Position numbers and translations under genes: made by a program. From JAUXFS01 sp050329575 (GTDB lineage Bacteria; Pseudomonadota; Alphaproteobacteria; Rhodospirillales; Defluviicoccaceae): a stretch of 21,085 nucleotides of DNA. The stretch is from the NCBI GenBank assembly GCA_050329575.1, contig JBHJOP010000034.1:1-21085 (forward strand), written 5' to 3'. The notes beneath the pieces are model-generated. The model was not told the DNA's origin, ran no database searches, and worked only from the letters and a program-made list of their open reading frames with translations. This document shows positions 6,725 through 14,200 of the stretch, piece by piece; positions within the stretch are counted from its first letter, which is position 1; each line of letters starts with the position of its first letter.

Positions 6725-8085
6725 GCGTCGTCGTCAACGGAAGGAAAGCCTGCGCCATCAATCCGCTGAAGATCAGTCCCGCCCTCGGCGGCGCGCTCGC
6801 CTTTCTCGGTGTCGACCGCACCCTGCCGTTGCTGCACGGCAGCCAGGGCTGCACGGCGTTCGCCCTGGTGCTGCTGGTCCGCCATTTCCGCGAGGCGATC
6901 CCGTTGCAGACGACGGCGATGAGCGAGCTCAGCACCATCCTCGGCGGCGCCGACAACATCGAACAGGCGATCGGCAACATCTACGAACGGGCGAAGCCGC
7001 GGCTGATCGGCCTCTGCTCGACCGCGCTCACCGAGACCCGCGACGAGGACGTTCGCGGCGATCTGCGGGCGCTGATGATGCGGCACCCCGAATGGAACGA
7101 CCTCGCGGTCGTCTACGCGCCGACCCCCGATTTCGCCGGCAGCCTGGAGGTCGGCTGGGCCAGCGCCGTGCAGGCGATGATCGACGCGCTGGTGGAGGGC
7201 GAGCGACGGCCGCGGGTGCTGCGGCAGGTCAACGTCCTGCCGGCGAGTTACATGACACCGGCCGACGTCGAGGCGATCCGCGAGATCATCGCCGGCTTCG
7301 GTCTGTCGGCGATCGTGCTGCCCGACCTGTCCGGATCCCTCGACGGCCATGTCCCCGACCAGTACGTGCCGACCACGCTCGGCGGCACCCCCGTCGAACA
7401 GGTGAGCCGGATGGGCGCCTCGCAGGTGACGCTGGCGATCGGCGAGCACATGCGGGGCGCCGCCGAGGCCCTGGAACGTCGAACGGGCGTGCCGTTCCTG
7501 CTGTTCGACCGGCTGGTCGGTCTCGAAGCGTTCGATCGTTTCGTCGAAGCGCTGATCGGGCTCAGCGGCCGTCCCGCTCCCGAGGCGTTGCGGCGCGATC
7601 GCAGCCGCCTGGTCGACGCCATGCTCGACGGCCACTTCTACTTCACCGGCCGCCGGGTGGCGGTGGCGGCCGAACCGGACCTGCTGCTCGCGGTCACCCG
7701 GTTCCTGAGCGAGATGGGCTGCCGCATCGTCACCGCCGTCACCCCGATGAACACGCCGGCCGCCGCCGGCATTCCGTGCGAGACCGTCGTCGTCGGCGAT
7801 CTCGACGATCTCGAGCGCCTCGCCGCTGCCGAGGGCTGCGACCTGGTCATTGCCAATTCCCATGCCGAAGACACCGCACGCGCGGTCGCGGCGCCCCTGT
7901 ACCGGGTGGGGTTCCCGGTGTTCGATCGCCTCGGCGCCGGCCATCGGGTCAGCGTCGGTTATCGCGGAACCCGGGAGCTGCTGTTCGACATCGGGAACGT
8001 CTTTCTCGATCACCCGGTCGAACATCAACCCTATCTGCGGCACGACAGGGAGGTCTCGCACGATGTCTGCGTCGCCAGCGCGTAG
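6721..8085 (+). CDS. nifN: FeMo-cofactor scaffold subunit NifN
   Basis: NifN is the beta-like partner of NifE. The product is 454 aa. It starts in an ATGA overlap with nifE and opens with KACAINPLKISPALGGALAF, as the family does. C11 and C44 (HGSQGCTAFA) correspond to NifK C70 and C95. The third P-cluster cysteine is replaced (Ala102 in STALTETRDED), as expected for NifN, which shares a [4Fe-4S] cluster rather than a P-cluster with NifE. Its 3' end overlaps the likely nifX start by 23 bases. Confidence 0.97.
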   Translation: MSVVVNGRKACAINPLKISPALGGALAFLGVDRTLPLLHGSQGCTAFALVLLVRHFREAIPLQTTAMSELSTILGGADNIEQAIGNIYERAKPRLIGLCSTALTETRDEDVRGDLRALMMRHPEWNDLAVVYAPTPDFAGSLEVGWASAVQAMIDALVEGERRPRVLRQVNVLPASYMTPADVEAIREIIAGFGLSAIVLPDLSGSLDGHVPDQYVPTTLGGTPVEQVSRMGASQVTLAIGEHMRGAAEALERRTGVPFLLFDRLVGLEAFDRFVEALIGLSGRPAPEALRRDRSRLVDAMLDGHFYFTGRRVAVAAEPDLLLAVTRFLSEMGCRIVTAVTPMNTPAAAGIPCETVVVGDLDDLERLAAAEGCDLVIANSHAEDTARAVAAPLYRVGFPVFDRLGAGHRVSVGYRGTRELLFDIGNVFLDHPVEHQPYLRHDREVSHDVCVASA

Positions 8086-8572
8086 GCTGCGCCTGATCGG
8101 CCCGAACACCGAAAAGCGCGACCCGTCGGAGGGAGGACCCATGCGTGTAGCGTTCGCGACCCAGGACCTGCGGAGCATGAACGCCCATTTCGCCGGAGCG
8201 CGCAACCTCGCCATCTACGACGTCACCGCCGAGGAGTATCGCTTCCTGGAAGCGATCCGTTTCGACGCGGCGAGCGGCGAAGACGGCGTGCACGGCGATG
8301 CCGAAGAGGACCGGATCACGCCGCGCATCGAGGCCATCGAAGGGTGCGCGCTGCTGTTCGTGCTCGCCATCGGCGGACCGGCGGCGGCCAGGGTGGTCAA
8401 CCGCCGCATTCATCCGGTGAAGCTCGCGCAGCCGGAGCCGATCGATCGGGTGCTGGAGCGGGTGCAGGCGATGCTGAAGACGGCGCCGCCGCCATGGCTG
8501 CGCAAGGCGATGGGCGGTCACGGCGCCAAGCGCCCGGACTTCCTCGAAGACGGCATCGAGGACCGCGAGTGA
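8063..8572 (+). CDS. nifX: FeMo-cofactor carrier protein NifX
   Basis: NifX binds NifB-co and the later FeMo-co precursor and passes them to NifEN. The NifX/NafY core starts at MRVAFATQDLRSMNAHFAGARNLAIYDV and ends near the WLRKAM segment. Two starts are credible. ATG 8063 (169 aa) lies 10 bases after AGGGAGG and adds ARRLRLIGPN, which resembles the short basic N-terminal strand of many proteobacterial NifX proteins. ATG 8141 (143 aa) follows GGAGGGAGGA directly. I chose 8063 for the N-terminal resemblance. The histidine expected after the first strand (DAHF-type) is kept as NAHF. The stop overlaps the next start (TGATG). Confidence 0.93.
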   Translation: MSASPARRLRLIGPNTEKRDPSEGGPMRVAFATQDLRSMNAHFAGARNLAIYDVTAEEYRFLEAIRFDAASGEDGVHGDAEEDRITPRIEAIEGCALLFVLAIGGPAAARVVNRRIHPVKLAQPEPIDRVLERVQAMLKTAPPPWLRKAMGGHGAKRPDFLEDGIEDRE

Positions 8573-9057
8573 TGGCGGCGATCGCAGAAACGGCGGCGGC
8601 CACCCGGACCGATGCCGCCGACCCGCCGACCTACCGCTCATCCCTCGTCACGCTGATGCGGGCTCACGACACCTTCGGCGTGTGGGAGAAGAAATCGGAC
8701 GACGCGATCCTGCGGGGCTTCGTGCTCGACAGGCAGCAGCGGCGGGCGATTCCGGTCATCGGCGATCCGGATCCGAAGGTGCTGTGGCGGATCGAGGTGT
8801 TCCACACCGCTGTCAGCCTGACGGTCACCCGTCGCACCCGGCTCGACGCGACCCCGTTCGTCAAGATCTCCAGCGAGGGATTCGGGCGCGTGCTGATCAC
8901 CGTCGGGCGGCTGGTGGTGCTCGCCCGCAGCCTGCGGGACGTCCATCGCTTCGGCTTCGAATCGACGGAGGCCCTCGCTGCCGCCGGCGAAGCGCTGGTC
9001 GACGCCTGTCTCGACGCCATCGAGCGTCATCCCGCCGTCGCCCGCGACAGCGAATGA
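8572..9057 (+). CDS. NifX-associated nitrogen fixation protein (DUF269)
   Basis: This 161-aa protein belongs to the DUF269 family that follows nifX in most proteobacterial nif clusters. Visible family features are LVTLMRAHDTFGVWEKKSD (residues 22-40) and the later stretch ATPFVKISSEGFGRVLITVGRLVVLARSLRDVHRFGF. There are no cysteines in a cluster-like pattern, no signal peptide and no membrane segment, so it is likely cytosolic. Its biochemical role is unknown; the tight link to nifX suggests FeMo-co trafficking. The ATG at 8572 shares a base with the nifX stop, which indicates coupled translation. The next gene, a ferredoxin, starts 49 bases later. Confidence 0.93.
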   Translation: MAAIAETAAATRTDAADPPTYRSSLVTLMRAHDTFGVWEKKSDDAILRGFVLDRQQRRAIPVIGDPDPKVLWRIEVFHTAVSLTVTRRTRLDATPFVKISSEGFGRVLITVGRLVVLARSLRDVHRFGFESTEALAAAGEALVDACLDAIERHPAVARDSE

Positions 9058-9106
9058 TCGACCGTAAGGGCGGCGAGATCACGACAGACACGAAAGGAAC
9101 CTCACC

Positions 9107-9424
9107 ATGTCGGAAGTGCTGGCGCTCAGGCGCGACGGAACCTCCTGGGATCCGATGTTCATCGAGGTGATCGACGCCGAGACCTGCATCGGCTGCGGCC
9201 GGTGCTTCAAGGTGTGCGGCCATGGCGTGCTGGCGATGATGGGGATGACCGAGGACGACGACCTCGTCGCCGCCGACGACGACGAGGCCGAGCGCATGGT
9301 GATGACGATCGCCGACAGGGGCCGCTGCATCGGCTGCGCCGCCTGCGCCCTGGTCTGCTCGTCCAAGGCGATCGGCTTGATTCCGGCCGCCAAGGTCCTG
9401 TCCGCCAAGGTCCTGTCCGCCTGA
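9107..9424 (+). CDS. fdxB: Nif-specific ferredoxin III, 2x[4Fe-4S] (FdxB type)
   Basis: The 105-aa protein has two CxxCxxCxxxC motifs, C27/C30/C33/C37 (CIGCGRCFKVC) and C74/C77/C80/C84 (CIGCAACALVC). The acidic insert of about 36 residues between them is typical of nif-associated ferredoxin III. C37 is followed by Gly rather than the usual CxxxCP proline, as in FdxB-type proteins. It may carry electrons for FeMo-co synthesis or to NifH. AAAGGAA (9093-9099) precedes the ATG. Its last 11 residues (AKVLSAKVLSA) come from a 15-base tandem duplication. It sits between the DUF269 gene and nifQ, the usual order. Confidence 0.95.
   Translation: MSEVLALRRDGTSWDPMFIEVIDAETCIGCGRCFKVCGHGVLAMMGMTEDDDLVAADDDEAERMVMTIADRGRCIGCAACALVCSSKAIGLIPAAKVLSAKVLSA
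9391..9420 (+). repeat. 15-bp exact tandem duplication at the ferredoxin C-terminus
   Basis: CAAGGTCCTGTCCGC occurs twice back to back (9391-9405 and 9406-9420). It is in frame and just before the ferredoxin stop, and it doubles the peptide AKVLS. The preceding CCGC also matches the unit end, so slippage is a plausible origin. The copies are identical, which suggests a recent event. Confidence 0.9.
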
Positions 9425-9444
9425 CGATCAATCTGGCCGCCGCG

Positions 9445-10050
9445 ATGACGAGCCTGCACGCGCGGCTGATGGAGTGCGGCCGCGGCGACCCCTTCGACCG
9501 CCACGTCTTCGCGTGTGCGATCGTCGCCGGGTGGGCCGAGACCCTGACGCGCGGGCTGGGTCTCGCTCCGACGGCGGTCTCGGACCTCGTCGACCGCTAC
9601 TTTCCTGGAGCCGAGCGTCACCTTCCCGTCGACGTCTGGGGAGACGGGGCCGGTGAGGATCAGCTCGAAGAGCCCGATCTTCGCCGGCTTCTCCTCGACC
9701 ACCGCTCCTCCGGCGCCCGCGAGGAGGAATGGCTGGCGGCGATCGTCGCCCGCCGATCGCTGGGCCCCAACCATCTCTGGCAGGACCTCGGCCTGTTCGG
9801 CCGCGACGAGCTGAACCGGCTGATGGACCGCCACTTCCGCCGTCTCAAGCGCCTCAACAGCGGCGACATGAAGTGGAAGAAGTTCTTCTATCGACAGCTC
9901 TGCGAACGCGACGGCGTCGCGGTCTGCAGGGCGCCGACGTGCGATGCCTGCGTCGATATCGGCCTCTGCTTCGGTCCGGAGGCCGGTGAACCGCTGTCGG
10001 TGTTGCAGCGGGACGTGTTGGATGTCCGACAAAGCCGACGTCGGTTCTGA
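9445..10050 (+). CDS. nifQ: Molybdenum delivery protein NifQ
   Basis: NifQ carries a [Mo-Fe-S] cluster and supplies molybdenum for FeMo-co synthesis on NifEN/NifH. The protein is 201 aa. The diagnostic C-x4-C-x2-C-x5-C motif is C161/C166/C169/C175 (CRAPTCDACVDIGLC). The preceding NHLWQDLGLFGRDELNRLM and MKWKKFFYRQLC segments are family-typical. The frame is open further upstream into fdxB, so the start is judged from content: ATG 9445, 20 bases after the fdxB stop, with no clear ribosome site. Its 3' end carries the NifA site (10016-10031) of the next operon, so codons there serve two purposes. Confidence 0.95.
   Translation: MTSLHARLMECGRGDPFDRHVFACAIVAGWAETLTRGLGLAPTAVSDLVDRYFPGAERHLPVDVWGDGAGEDQLEEPDLRRLLLDHRSSGAREEEWLAAIVARRSLGPNHLWQDLGLFGRDELNRLMDRHFRRLKRLNSGDMKWKKFFYRQLCERDGVAVCRAPTCDACVDIGLCFGPEAGEPLSVLQRDVLDVRQSRRRF
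10016..10031. promoter_or_regulatory. NifA upstream activator sequence inside the nifQ 3' end
   Basis: TGT-TGGATGTCCG-ACA is an exact TGT-N10-ACA. Its centre is about 106 bases before the predicted start at 10130. It lies within the last codons of nifQ. Confidence 0.82.
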
Positions 10051-10085
10051 CGCCTGTCGGCCCGTCGCCGCTCGACTCCTCCTGT

Positions 10086-10098
10086 TATCAAACCCTTA
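10086..10098. promoter_or_regulatory. IHF site, perfect consensus
   Basis: TATCAAACCCTTA matches WATCAA-N4-TTR at every fixed position. It lies between the NifA site and the -24 element and is the most AT-rich stretch of the spacer. Confidence 0.75.
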
Positions 10099-10102
10099 AG
10101 AG

Positions 10103-10119
10103 TTGGCACAGGCTTTGCT
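10103..10119 (+). promoter_or_regulatory. sigma-54 (-24/-12) promoter of the iscA-nifUSVW operon
   Basis: TTGGCACAGGCTTTGCT is an exact TGGCAC-N5-TTGCT match, with GG at 10105-10106 and GC at 10117-10118. Transcription should start near 10130, giving a 34-base leader that includes the ribosome site of the iscA-like gene. With the NifA and IHF sites it forms a complete nif promoter. Confidence 0.94.
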
Positions 10120-10163
10120 CTCCAGGGAGGGGCAGTGATCGAGAGCTGGAAGGAACGACATCG

Positions 10164-10487
10164 ATGGTGGCATTGACCGAAAAGGCGCGAGAGACCCTGC
10201 AGCGTCTCGTGGCCAACGCCGAGCCCGGGACCAACGGTCTGCGGATCATGGTCGAAACGGGGGGCTGCTCGGGACTGCAATATCGCCTCGGGCTCGAAAA
10301 GGCGGCCTGCGACGGCGACCGCGTCTACGAGATCGGCCCCGTCAAGGTCTACGTCGACGCCCGCAGTCTGCCAATCGTCGACGGCCTGCACGTCGATTTC
10401 GTCGAAGGCGTCGAGGCGTCGGGCTTCGTGTTCGACAATCCGAACGCCAGGGACATGTGCAGCTGCGGCAAATCCTTCTCCGGCTGA
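10164..10487 (+). CDS. iscA: Nif-type IscA/HesB Fe-S assembly protein
   Basis: This is an A-type Fe-S carrier or scaffold that helps mature nitrogenase clusters. The 107-aa product has the three conserved cysteines C35 (GGCSG) and C99/C101 (MCSCGKSF). The usual ETGGCSGLQY core and a FVFDNPNA segment lie between and before them. AAGGAA (about 10150-10155) precedes the ATG. It is the first gene after the second sigma-54 promoter and is followed 13 bases later by nifU, the order common in alphaproteobacterial nif clusters. Confidence 0.93.
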   Translation: MVALTEKARETLQRLVANAEPGTNGLRIMVETGGCSGLQYRLGLEKAACDGDRVYEIGPVKVYVDARSLPIVDGLHVDFVEGVEASGFVFDNPNARDMCSCGKSFSG

Positions 10488-10500
10488 ACGGACGACAGCA

Positions 10501-11400
10501 ATGTGGGACTATTCCGAAAAACTCAAGGATCACTTCTTCAATCCACGCAATGTCGGCGTCCTCGAAGGGGCCAACGGAGTGGGCGAAGTCGGCTCGATCG
10601 CCTGCGGCGACGCCCTTCGCCTGATGGTGCGCATCGACGACGACACGGGCCGCATCGAAGCGGCGACGTTCGAGACCTTCGGCTGCGGCTCGGCGATCGC
10701 CTCGTCGTCGGCGCTCACCGAACTGATCATCGGCAAGACGCCGGACGAAGCGTTGGCGGTGACCAACCAGGACATCGCCGACTACCTCGACGGCCTGCCG
10801 ATGGAGAAGATGCATTGCTCGGTGATGGGCGCCGAGGCGCTGCGGGCGGCGATCGCCGACTATCGCGGCGAGGCGTGGGTCGATGACGACGACGACGACG
10901 GCGCGCTGATCTGCAAGTGCTTCGGCATCGCCGAGGGCATGCTCGAGCGCACGATCCGCGGCAACGCCCTCACCACCCTCGCCCAGGTCACCGCGTACAC
11001 CAAGGCCGGCGGCAGCTGCGCCACCTGCCACGAGAAGCTCGAGGGCGTCCTGGTGCGCGTGAATGGCGCGATGGTCGCCGAAGGGGTGTTGCCGGCGCGC
11101 GCCGCGTTCACCGCGGCCCCGTCGATGCCGAGCCCGGATGACGTCGCCTTGAGCGGCGTCGAGCGCATCCTCGCCGTCCAGCGGGCGATCGACGAACTTC
11201 GGCCGGCGTTCGTCGGCGACGGCGGCGATATCAAGCTCGTCGACGTTGCCGGCGATCTGGTGACCGTGAAGCTGTTCGGGACCTGCGCGGGCTGCGAGAT
11301 GTCGGCGGCAACCCTGCAGGGCCTGCGCCAGAAACTGGTGCCCACTCTCGGCCGCTCGGTGCGCGTCGTCCCCGACACCGCCGTCGCCGCCCTGATCTGA
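10501..11400 (+). CDS. nifU: Nitrogenase Fe-S cluster scaffold NifU
   Basis: NifU receives sulfur from NifS and builds clusters for NifH and NifB. The 299-aa protein has the full three-domain layout. The IscU-like part carries C35 (with D37), C62 and C106. The central permanent [2Fe-2S] ferredoxin-like (BFD) domain has C138/C140 and C173/C176. The C-terminal Nfu domain has C262-x2-C265 (TCAGCEMS). Residues 128-133 are six aspartates linking the first two domains, encoded by GAT followed by five GAC codons. The ATG at 10501 has only a weak upstream purine run. NifS follows 24 bases later. Confidence 0.98.
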   Translation: MWDYSEKLKDHFFNPRNVGVLEGANGVGEVGSIACGDALRLMVRIDDDTGRIEAATFETFGCGSAIASSSALTELIIGKTPDEALAVTNQDIADYLDGLPMEKMHCSVMGAEALRAAIADYRGEAWVDDDDDDGALICKCFGIAEGMLERTIRGNALTTLAQVTAYTKAGGSCATCHEKLEGVLVRVNGAMVAEGVLPARAAFTAAPSMPSPDDVALSGVERILAVQRAIDELRPAFVGDGGDIKLVDVAGDLVTVKLFGTCAGCEMSAATLQGLRQKLVPTLGRSVRVVPDTAVAALI

Positions 11401-11424
11401 CCGTCCGTGGAAAGGACCCGGGAC

Positions 11425-12627
11425 ATGGATGCCATCTATCTCGACAACAACGCCACCACCCGCGTCGATCCGCTGGTCGTCGAGGCGATGCTTCCCTATT
11501 TCACCGAGCAGTTCGGCAATCCGTCGTCGATGCACGTGTTCGGCGAGGGGGTCGGACGGCGGGTGCGCGAAGCCCGCGGCCAGGTGCAGGTCCTGCTCGG
11601 CGCCGAATTCGACCATGAGATCGTCTTCACCTCGTGCGGCACCGAATCGGACAACGCCGCGATCCTGTCGGCGGTCGAAACCCAGCCGGAGCGCCGCGAG
11701 ATCATCACCAGCGCGGTCGAGCATCCGGCGGTGCTTTCCGTCTGCCGCCACCTCGAGAGACGGGAGGGTTACCGGCTGCACGTCATCCCGGTCGACCGCA
11801 AGGGACGTCTCGACATCGAGGCCTTCGCCGCCGCGCTGTCGCCGCGGGTGGCGGTGGCCTCGATCATGTGGGCGAACAACGAGACCGGCACCCTGTTTCC
11901 GGTCGAGCAGCTGGCCCGGCTCGCCAAGGCGTTCGGCATCCTGTTCCACTCGGACGCGGTGCAGGCGGTCGGCAAGGTGCCGATGAGGCTGAAGGACTCG
12001 GTGATCGACATGGTGTCGCTGTCCGGCCACAAGCTGCACGGGCCGAAGGGGACGGGGGTGCTGTACGTTCGCCGCGGCACCCGGTTTCGCCCCTTGCTGC
12101 GCGGCGGCCACCAGGAGCGCGAGCGGCGCGCCGGCACCGAGAACACCGCCGGCATCATCGGTCTCGGCAAGGCCTGCGAACTGGCGATGATCCATCTCGC
12201 CGACGAGAACCTGCGGGTGCGGGCGCTCCGCGACAGGCTCGAGCGCGGCATCCTCGATCGGGTCGGCAACTGCTTCGTCACCGGCGATCCGGCCAACCGG
12301 TTGCCCAACACCAGCAACATCGCGTTCGAATACATCGAAGGCGAAGCCATCCTCCTCCACCTCAACCGCGACGGGATCGCCGCCTCCTCCGGTTCGGCCT
12401 GCACCTCGGGATCGCTGGAACCGTCGCACGTGATGCGTGCCATGGACATTCCGTTCACCGCGGCGCATGGTTCGATCCGGTTTTCGCTGTCCCGGGACAA
12501 CACCGAGGACGAGATCGACCGGGTGCTCGCCGTGCTGCCACCGATCGTCGACCGGCTGCGCCGGGTGTCGCCGTATTGGTCGGTGGACGCGCCGGCCAAG
12601 GCGGCGTTCCAGCCGGACTACGCGTGA
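11425..12627 (+). CDS. nifS: Cysteine desulfurase NifS
   Basis: NifS is the PLP enzyme that takes sulfur from cysteine and gives it to NifU as persulfide. The 400-aa product has YLDNNATTRVDP at the start, H100 (VEHPAV), the PLP lysine K203 (SLSGHKLHGPKG) and the active cysteine C326 (GSACTSGS). These numbers are within one residue of the Azotobacter enzyme. I use ATG 11425, which follows AAAGGA at a normal distance. The in-frame GTG at 11407 lies before that ribosome site and would add six unsupported residues. nifV starts 16 bases after the stop. Confidence 0.98.
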   Translation: MDAIYLDNNATTRVDPLVVEAMLPYFTEQFGNPSSMHVFGEGVGRRVREARGQVQVLLGAEFDHEIVFTSCGTESDNAAILSAVETQPERREIITSAVEHPAVLSVCRHLERREGYRLHVIPVDRKGRLDIEAFAAALSPRVAVASIMWANNETGTLFPVEQLARLAKAFGILFHSDAVQAVGKVPMRLKDSVIDMVSLSGHKLHGPKGTGVLYVRRGTRFRPLLRGGHQERERRAGTENTAGIIGLGKACELAMIHLADENLRVRALRDRLERGILDRVGNCFVTGDPANRLPNTSNIAFEYIEGEAILLHLNRDGIAASSGSACTSGSLEPSHVMRAMDIPFTAAHGSIRFSLSRDNTEDEIDRVLAVLPPIVDRLRRVSPYWSVDAPAKAAFQPDYA

Positions 12628-12643
12628 TCCGGGAGCGATTGCG

Positions 12644-13795
12644 ATGACCGGGCCTGCCGACCACCTGCCGATCATCCACGACACGACCCTTCGCGACGGC
12701 GAGCAGACCGCCGGGGTCGCGTTCACCGTCGAGGAGAAGGTCGCGATCGCCGCGGCGCTCGACCGCGCCGGCGTCCGCGAGCTGGAAGTGGGCATCCCGG
12801 CGATGGGGGCCCAGGAACGGGACTGCATCCGTGCCGTCGTCGCCGCCGGCCTCGGCTGCACGCTGGTCGGCTGGTGCCGGATGACCGTCGAGGACGTGGA
12901 GGCGGCGATCGCCTGCGGCCTCGGGGCGGTCAACGTGTCGCTGCCGGTGTCCGATCAGATGCTTCGCGGCAAGTTCGGCCGCGATCGCCGCTGGGCGATC
13001 GATCGCACGGCGCGAGTGGTCGCCCACGCCCGCGACCGCGGACTGGCCGTGGCGGTCGGCGGCGAGGACGCCTCGCGGGCCGATCTCGACCACGTGCTGA
13101 GGGTCGTCGATCGCATCTCCGGGCTCGGGGCGCGCCGGTTTCGCTTTGCCGACACCCTCGGCGTGCTCGACCCCTTCGCGACCTTCGAGGCGATCGCACG
13201 CCTGAGGGCGCGGACCGCGATCGAGCTCGAGATCCACGCCCACGACGACCTCGGACTCGCCACCGCCAACTCGCTGGCGGCGGTGCGGGCCGGCGCCACC
13301 CACGTCAACACCACCGTCAACGGCCTCGGCGAACGGGCCGGCAACGCGCCGCTCGAAGAGGCGGTCGTCGCCCTGTCCGAGCTCTACGGGCTGGAGACCG
13401 GCATCGACCGCCGGCAGTTGCCGTCGATCTCCGAACTGGTCGCGGCGGCCTCCGGCCGGCCGGTGCCGCCCAACAAGAGCATCGTCGGGGCCGCCGTGTT
13501 CACCCACGAGGCGGGCGTCCACGTCCACGGACTGCTGCGCGATCGATGGAACTATCAGGCGCTGGACCCGGAGGCCCTCGGCCGAACCCATGCCGTCCAG
13601 CTCGGCAAGCATTCCGGCACCACCGCCGTCGCCCACGTGTTCGGGACCCTGGGACTGCCGCTGCGGCCGGATCAGGCCGAGATCGTCCTCGATCGGGTCC
13701 GCGACCACGCGGTGGCGACCAAGCGGGCGCCGGAACCGGCGATCCTGAAGGCGATCTACCACGAGACGTGCCTGCCGCGACAGGAGCGCCCATGA
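12644..13795 (+). CDS. nifV: Homocitrate synthase NifV
   Basis: NifV condenses acetyl-CoA with 2-oxoglutarate to make R-homocitrate, the organic part of FeMo-co. The 383-aa protein belongs to the alpha-isopropylmalate synthase/homocitrate synthase family: DTTLRDGEQTAGVAF (residues 13-27) has the metal-binding Asp and catalytic Arg, HAHDDLGLATANS (198-210) has the metal histidines, and GLGERAGN is at 227-234. It lacks the C-terminal regulatory domain of LeuA, as NifV does. The ATG at 12644 follows GGGAG. The stop overlaps the nifW start (ATGA). Confidence 0.96.
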   Translation: MTGPADHLPIIHDTTLRDGEQTAGVAFTVEEKVAIAAALDRAGVRELEVGIPAMGAQERDCIRAVVAAGLGCTLVGWCRMTVEDVEAAIACGLGAVNVSLPVSDQMLRGKFGRDRRWAIDRTARVVAHARDRGLAVAVGGEDASRADLDHVLRVVDRISGLGARRFRFADTLGVLDPFATFEAIARLRARTAIELEIHAHDDLGLATANSLAAVRAGATHVNTTVNGLGERAGNAPLEEAVVALSELYGLETGIDRRQLPSISELVAAASGRPVPPNKSIVGAAVFTHEAGVHVHGLLRDRWNYQALDPEALGRTHAVQLGKHSGTTAVAHVFGTLGLPLRPDQAEIVLDRVRDHAVATKRAPEPAILKAIYHETCLPRQERP

Positions 13796-14142
13796 GCCGG
13801 CTGCTGGAAACCCTGAAGTCGCTGGAGACGGCCGAGGACTTCCTCGACCACTTCGGGATCCGTTACGAACAGCGGGTCGTCGACGTCAACCGGCTGCACA
13901 TCCTGCAACGGCTGCACGACCGTCTCGCCGTGGCCGATCTGGAGCGGATGGACGAAGGCCGCCTGTACGAGACGATGTCGACGTTTCTCGCCGGCGCTTA
14001 CCGGGACTTCGTCGTCTCGGATGCGCGGACCGAAAAGGTGTTCAAGGTGTTCCACCGGGCGGGCGCAGAGGGAGATCGCTCCGGCCGGACGACGATCCCG
14101 CTCGCCGAGGTGCTGGGCGTCGCCCGCCGAGACGAGCCGTGA
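13792..14142 (+). CDS. nifW: Nitrogenase-stabilizing/protective protein NifW
   Basis: NifW is a small accessory protein reported to associate with the MoFe protein and to help its maturation or oxygen protection. The 116-aa product has the family's SLETAEDFLDHFGIRYEQRVVDVNRLHILQRL opening in residues 9-40 and a later TYRDFV-like segment (AYRDFVVSDARTEKVFKVF). The start is in the ATGA overlap with nifV, so translation is coupled. The next gene (the Nfn-like fusion) starts 58 bases later, with no promoter or terminator visible between them. Confidence 0.93.
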   Translation: MSRLLETLKSLETAEDFLDHFGIRYEQRVVDVNRLHILQRLHDRLAVADLERMDEGRLYETMSTFLAGAYRDFVVSDARTEKVFKVFHRAGAEGDRSGRTTIPLAEVLGVARRDEP

Positions 14143-14160
14143 CCCGCACGTGGCCGCCGC

Positions 14161-14181
14161 TCCGGGGCGAACGGCGCCGGA
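14161..14181 (+). other. Imperfect hairpin in the nifW to Nfn spacer
   Basis: TCC plus GGCG (14161-14163 and 14166-14169) can pair with CGCC plus GGA (14175-14181), with a two-base bulge and the loop AACGG. No T-run follows. It may slow decay or transcription between nifW and the next gene, or be chance in GC-rich DNA. Confidence 0.25.
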
Positions 14182-14200
14182 CGGACGAGGAGAGGTGCTG

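Noticed and set aside
11407..11424. GTG 11407 as the nifS start
   Set aside because: The ribosome site AAAGGA lies after it and fits ATG 11425. NifS normally starts near the YLDNNATT motif.
10342..12933. Long - strand open frame of about 863 codons opposite iscA, nifU and nifS
   Set aside because: It is a shadow of well-conserved + strand genes, with Asp/Arg/His/Gly-rich content typical of reversed GC-rich codons.
14150..14166. TGGCCGCCGCTCC before the Nfn fusion as a sigma-54 promoter
   Set aside because: No TTGC half and no AC after TGGC; only the GG is shared with the consensus.
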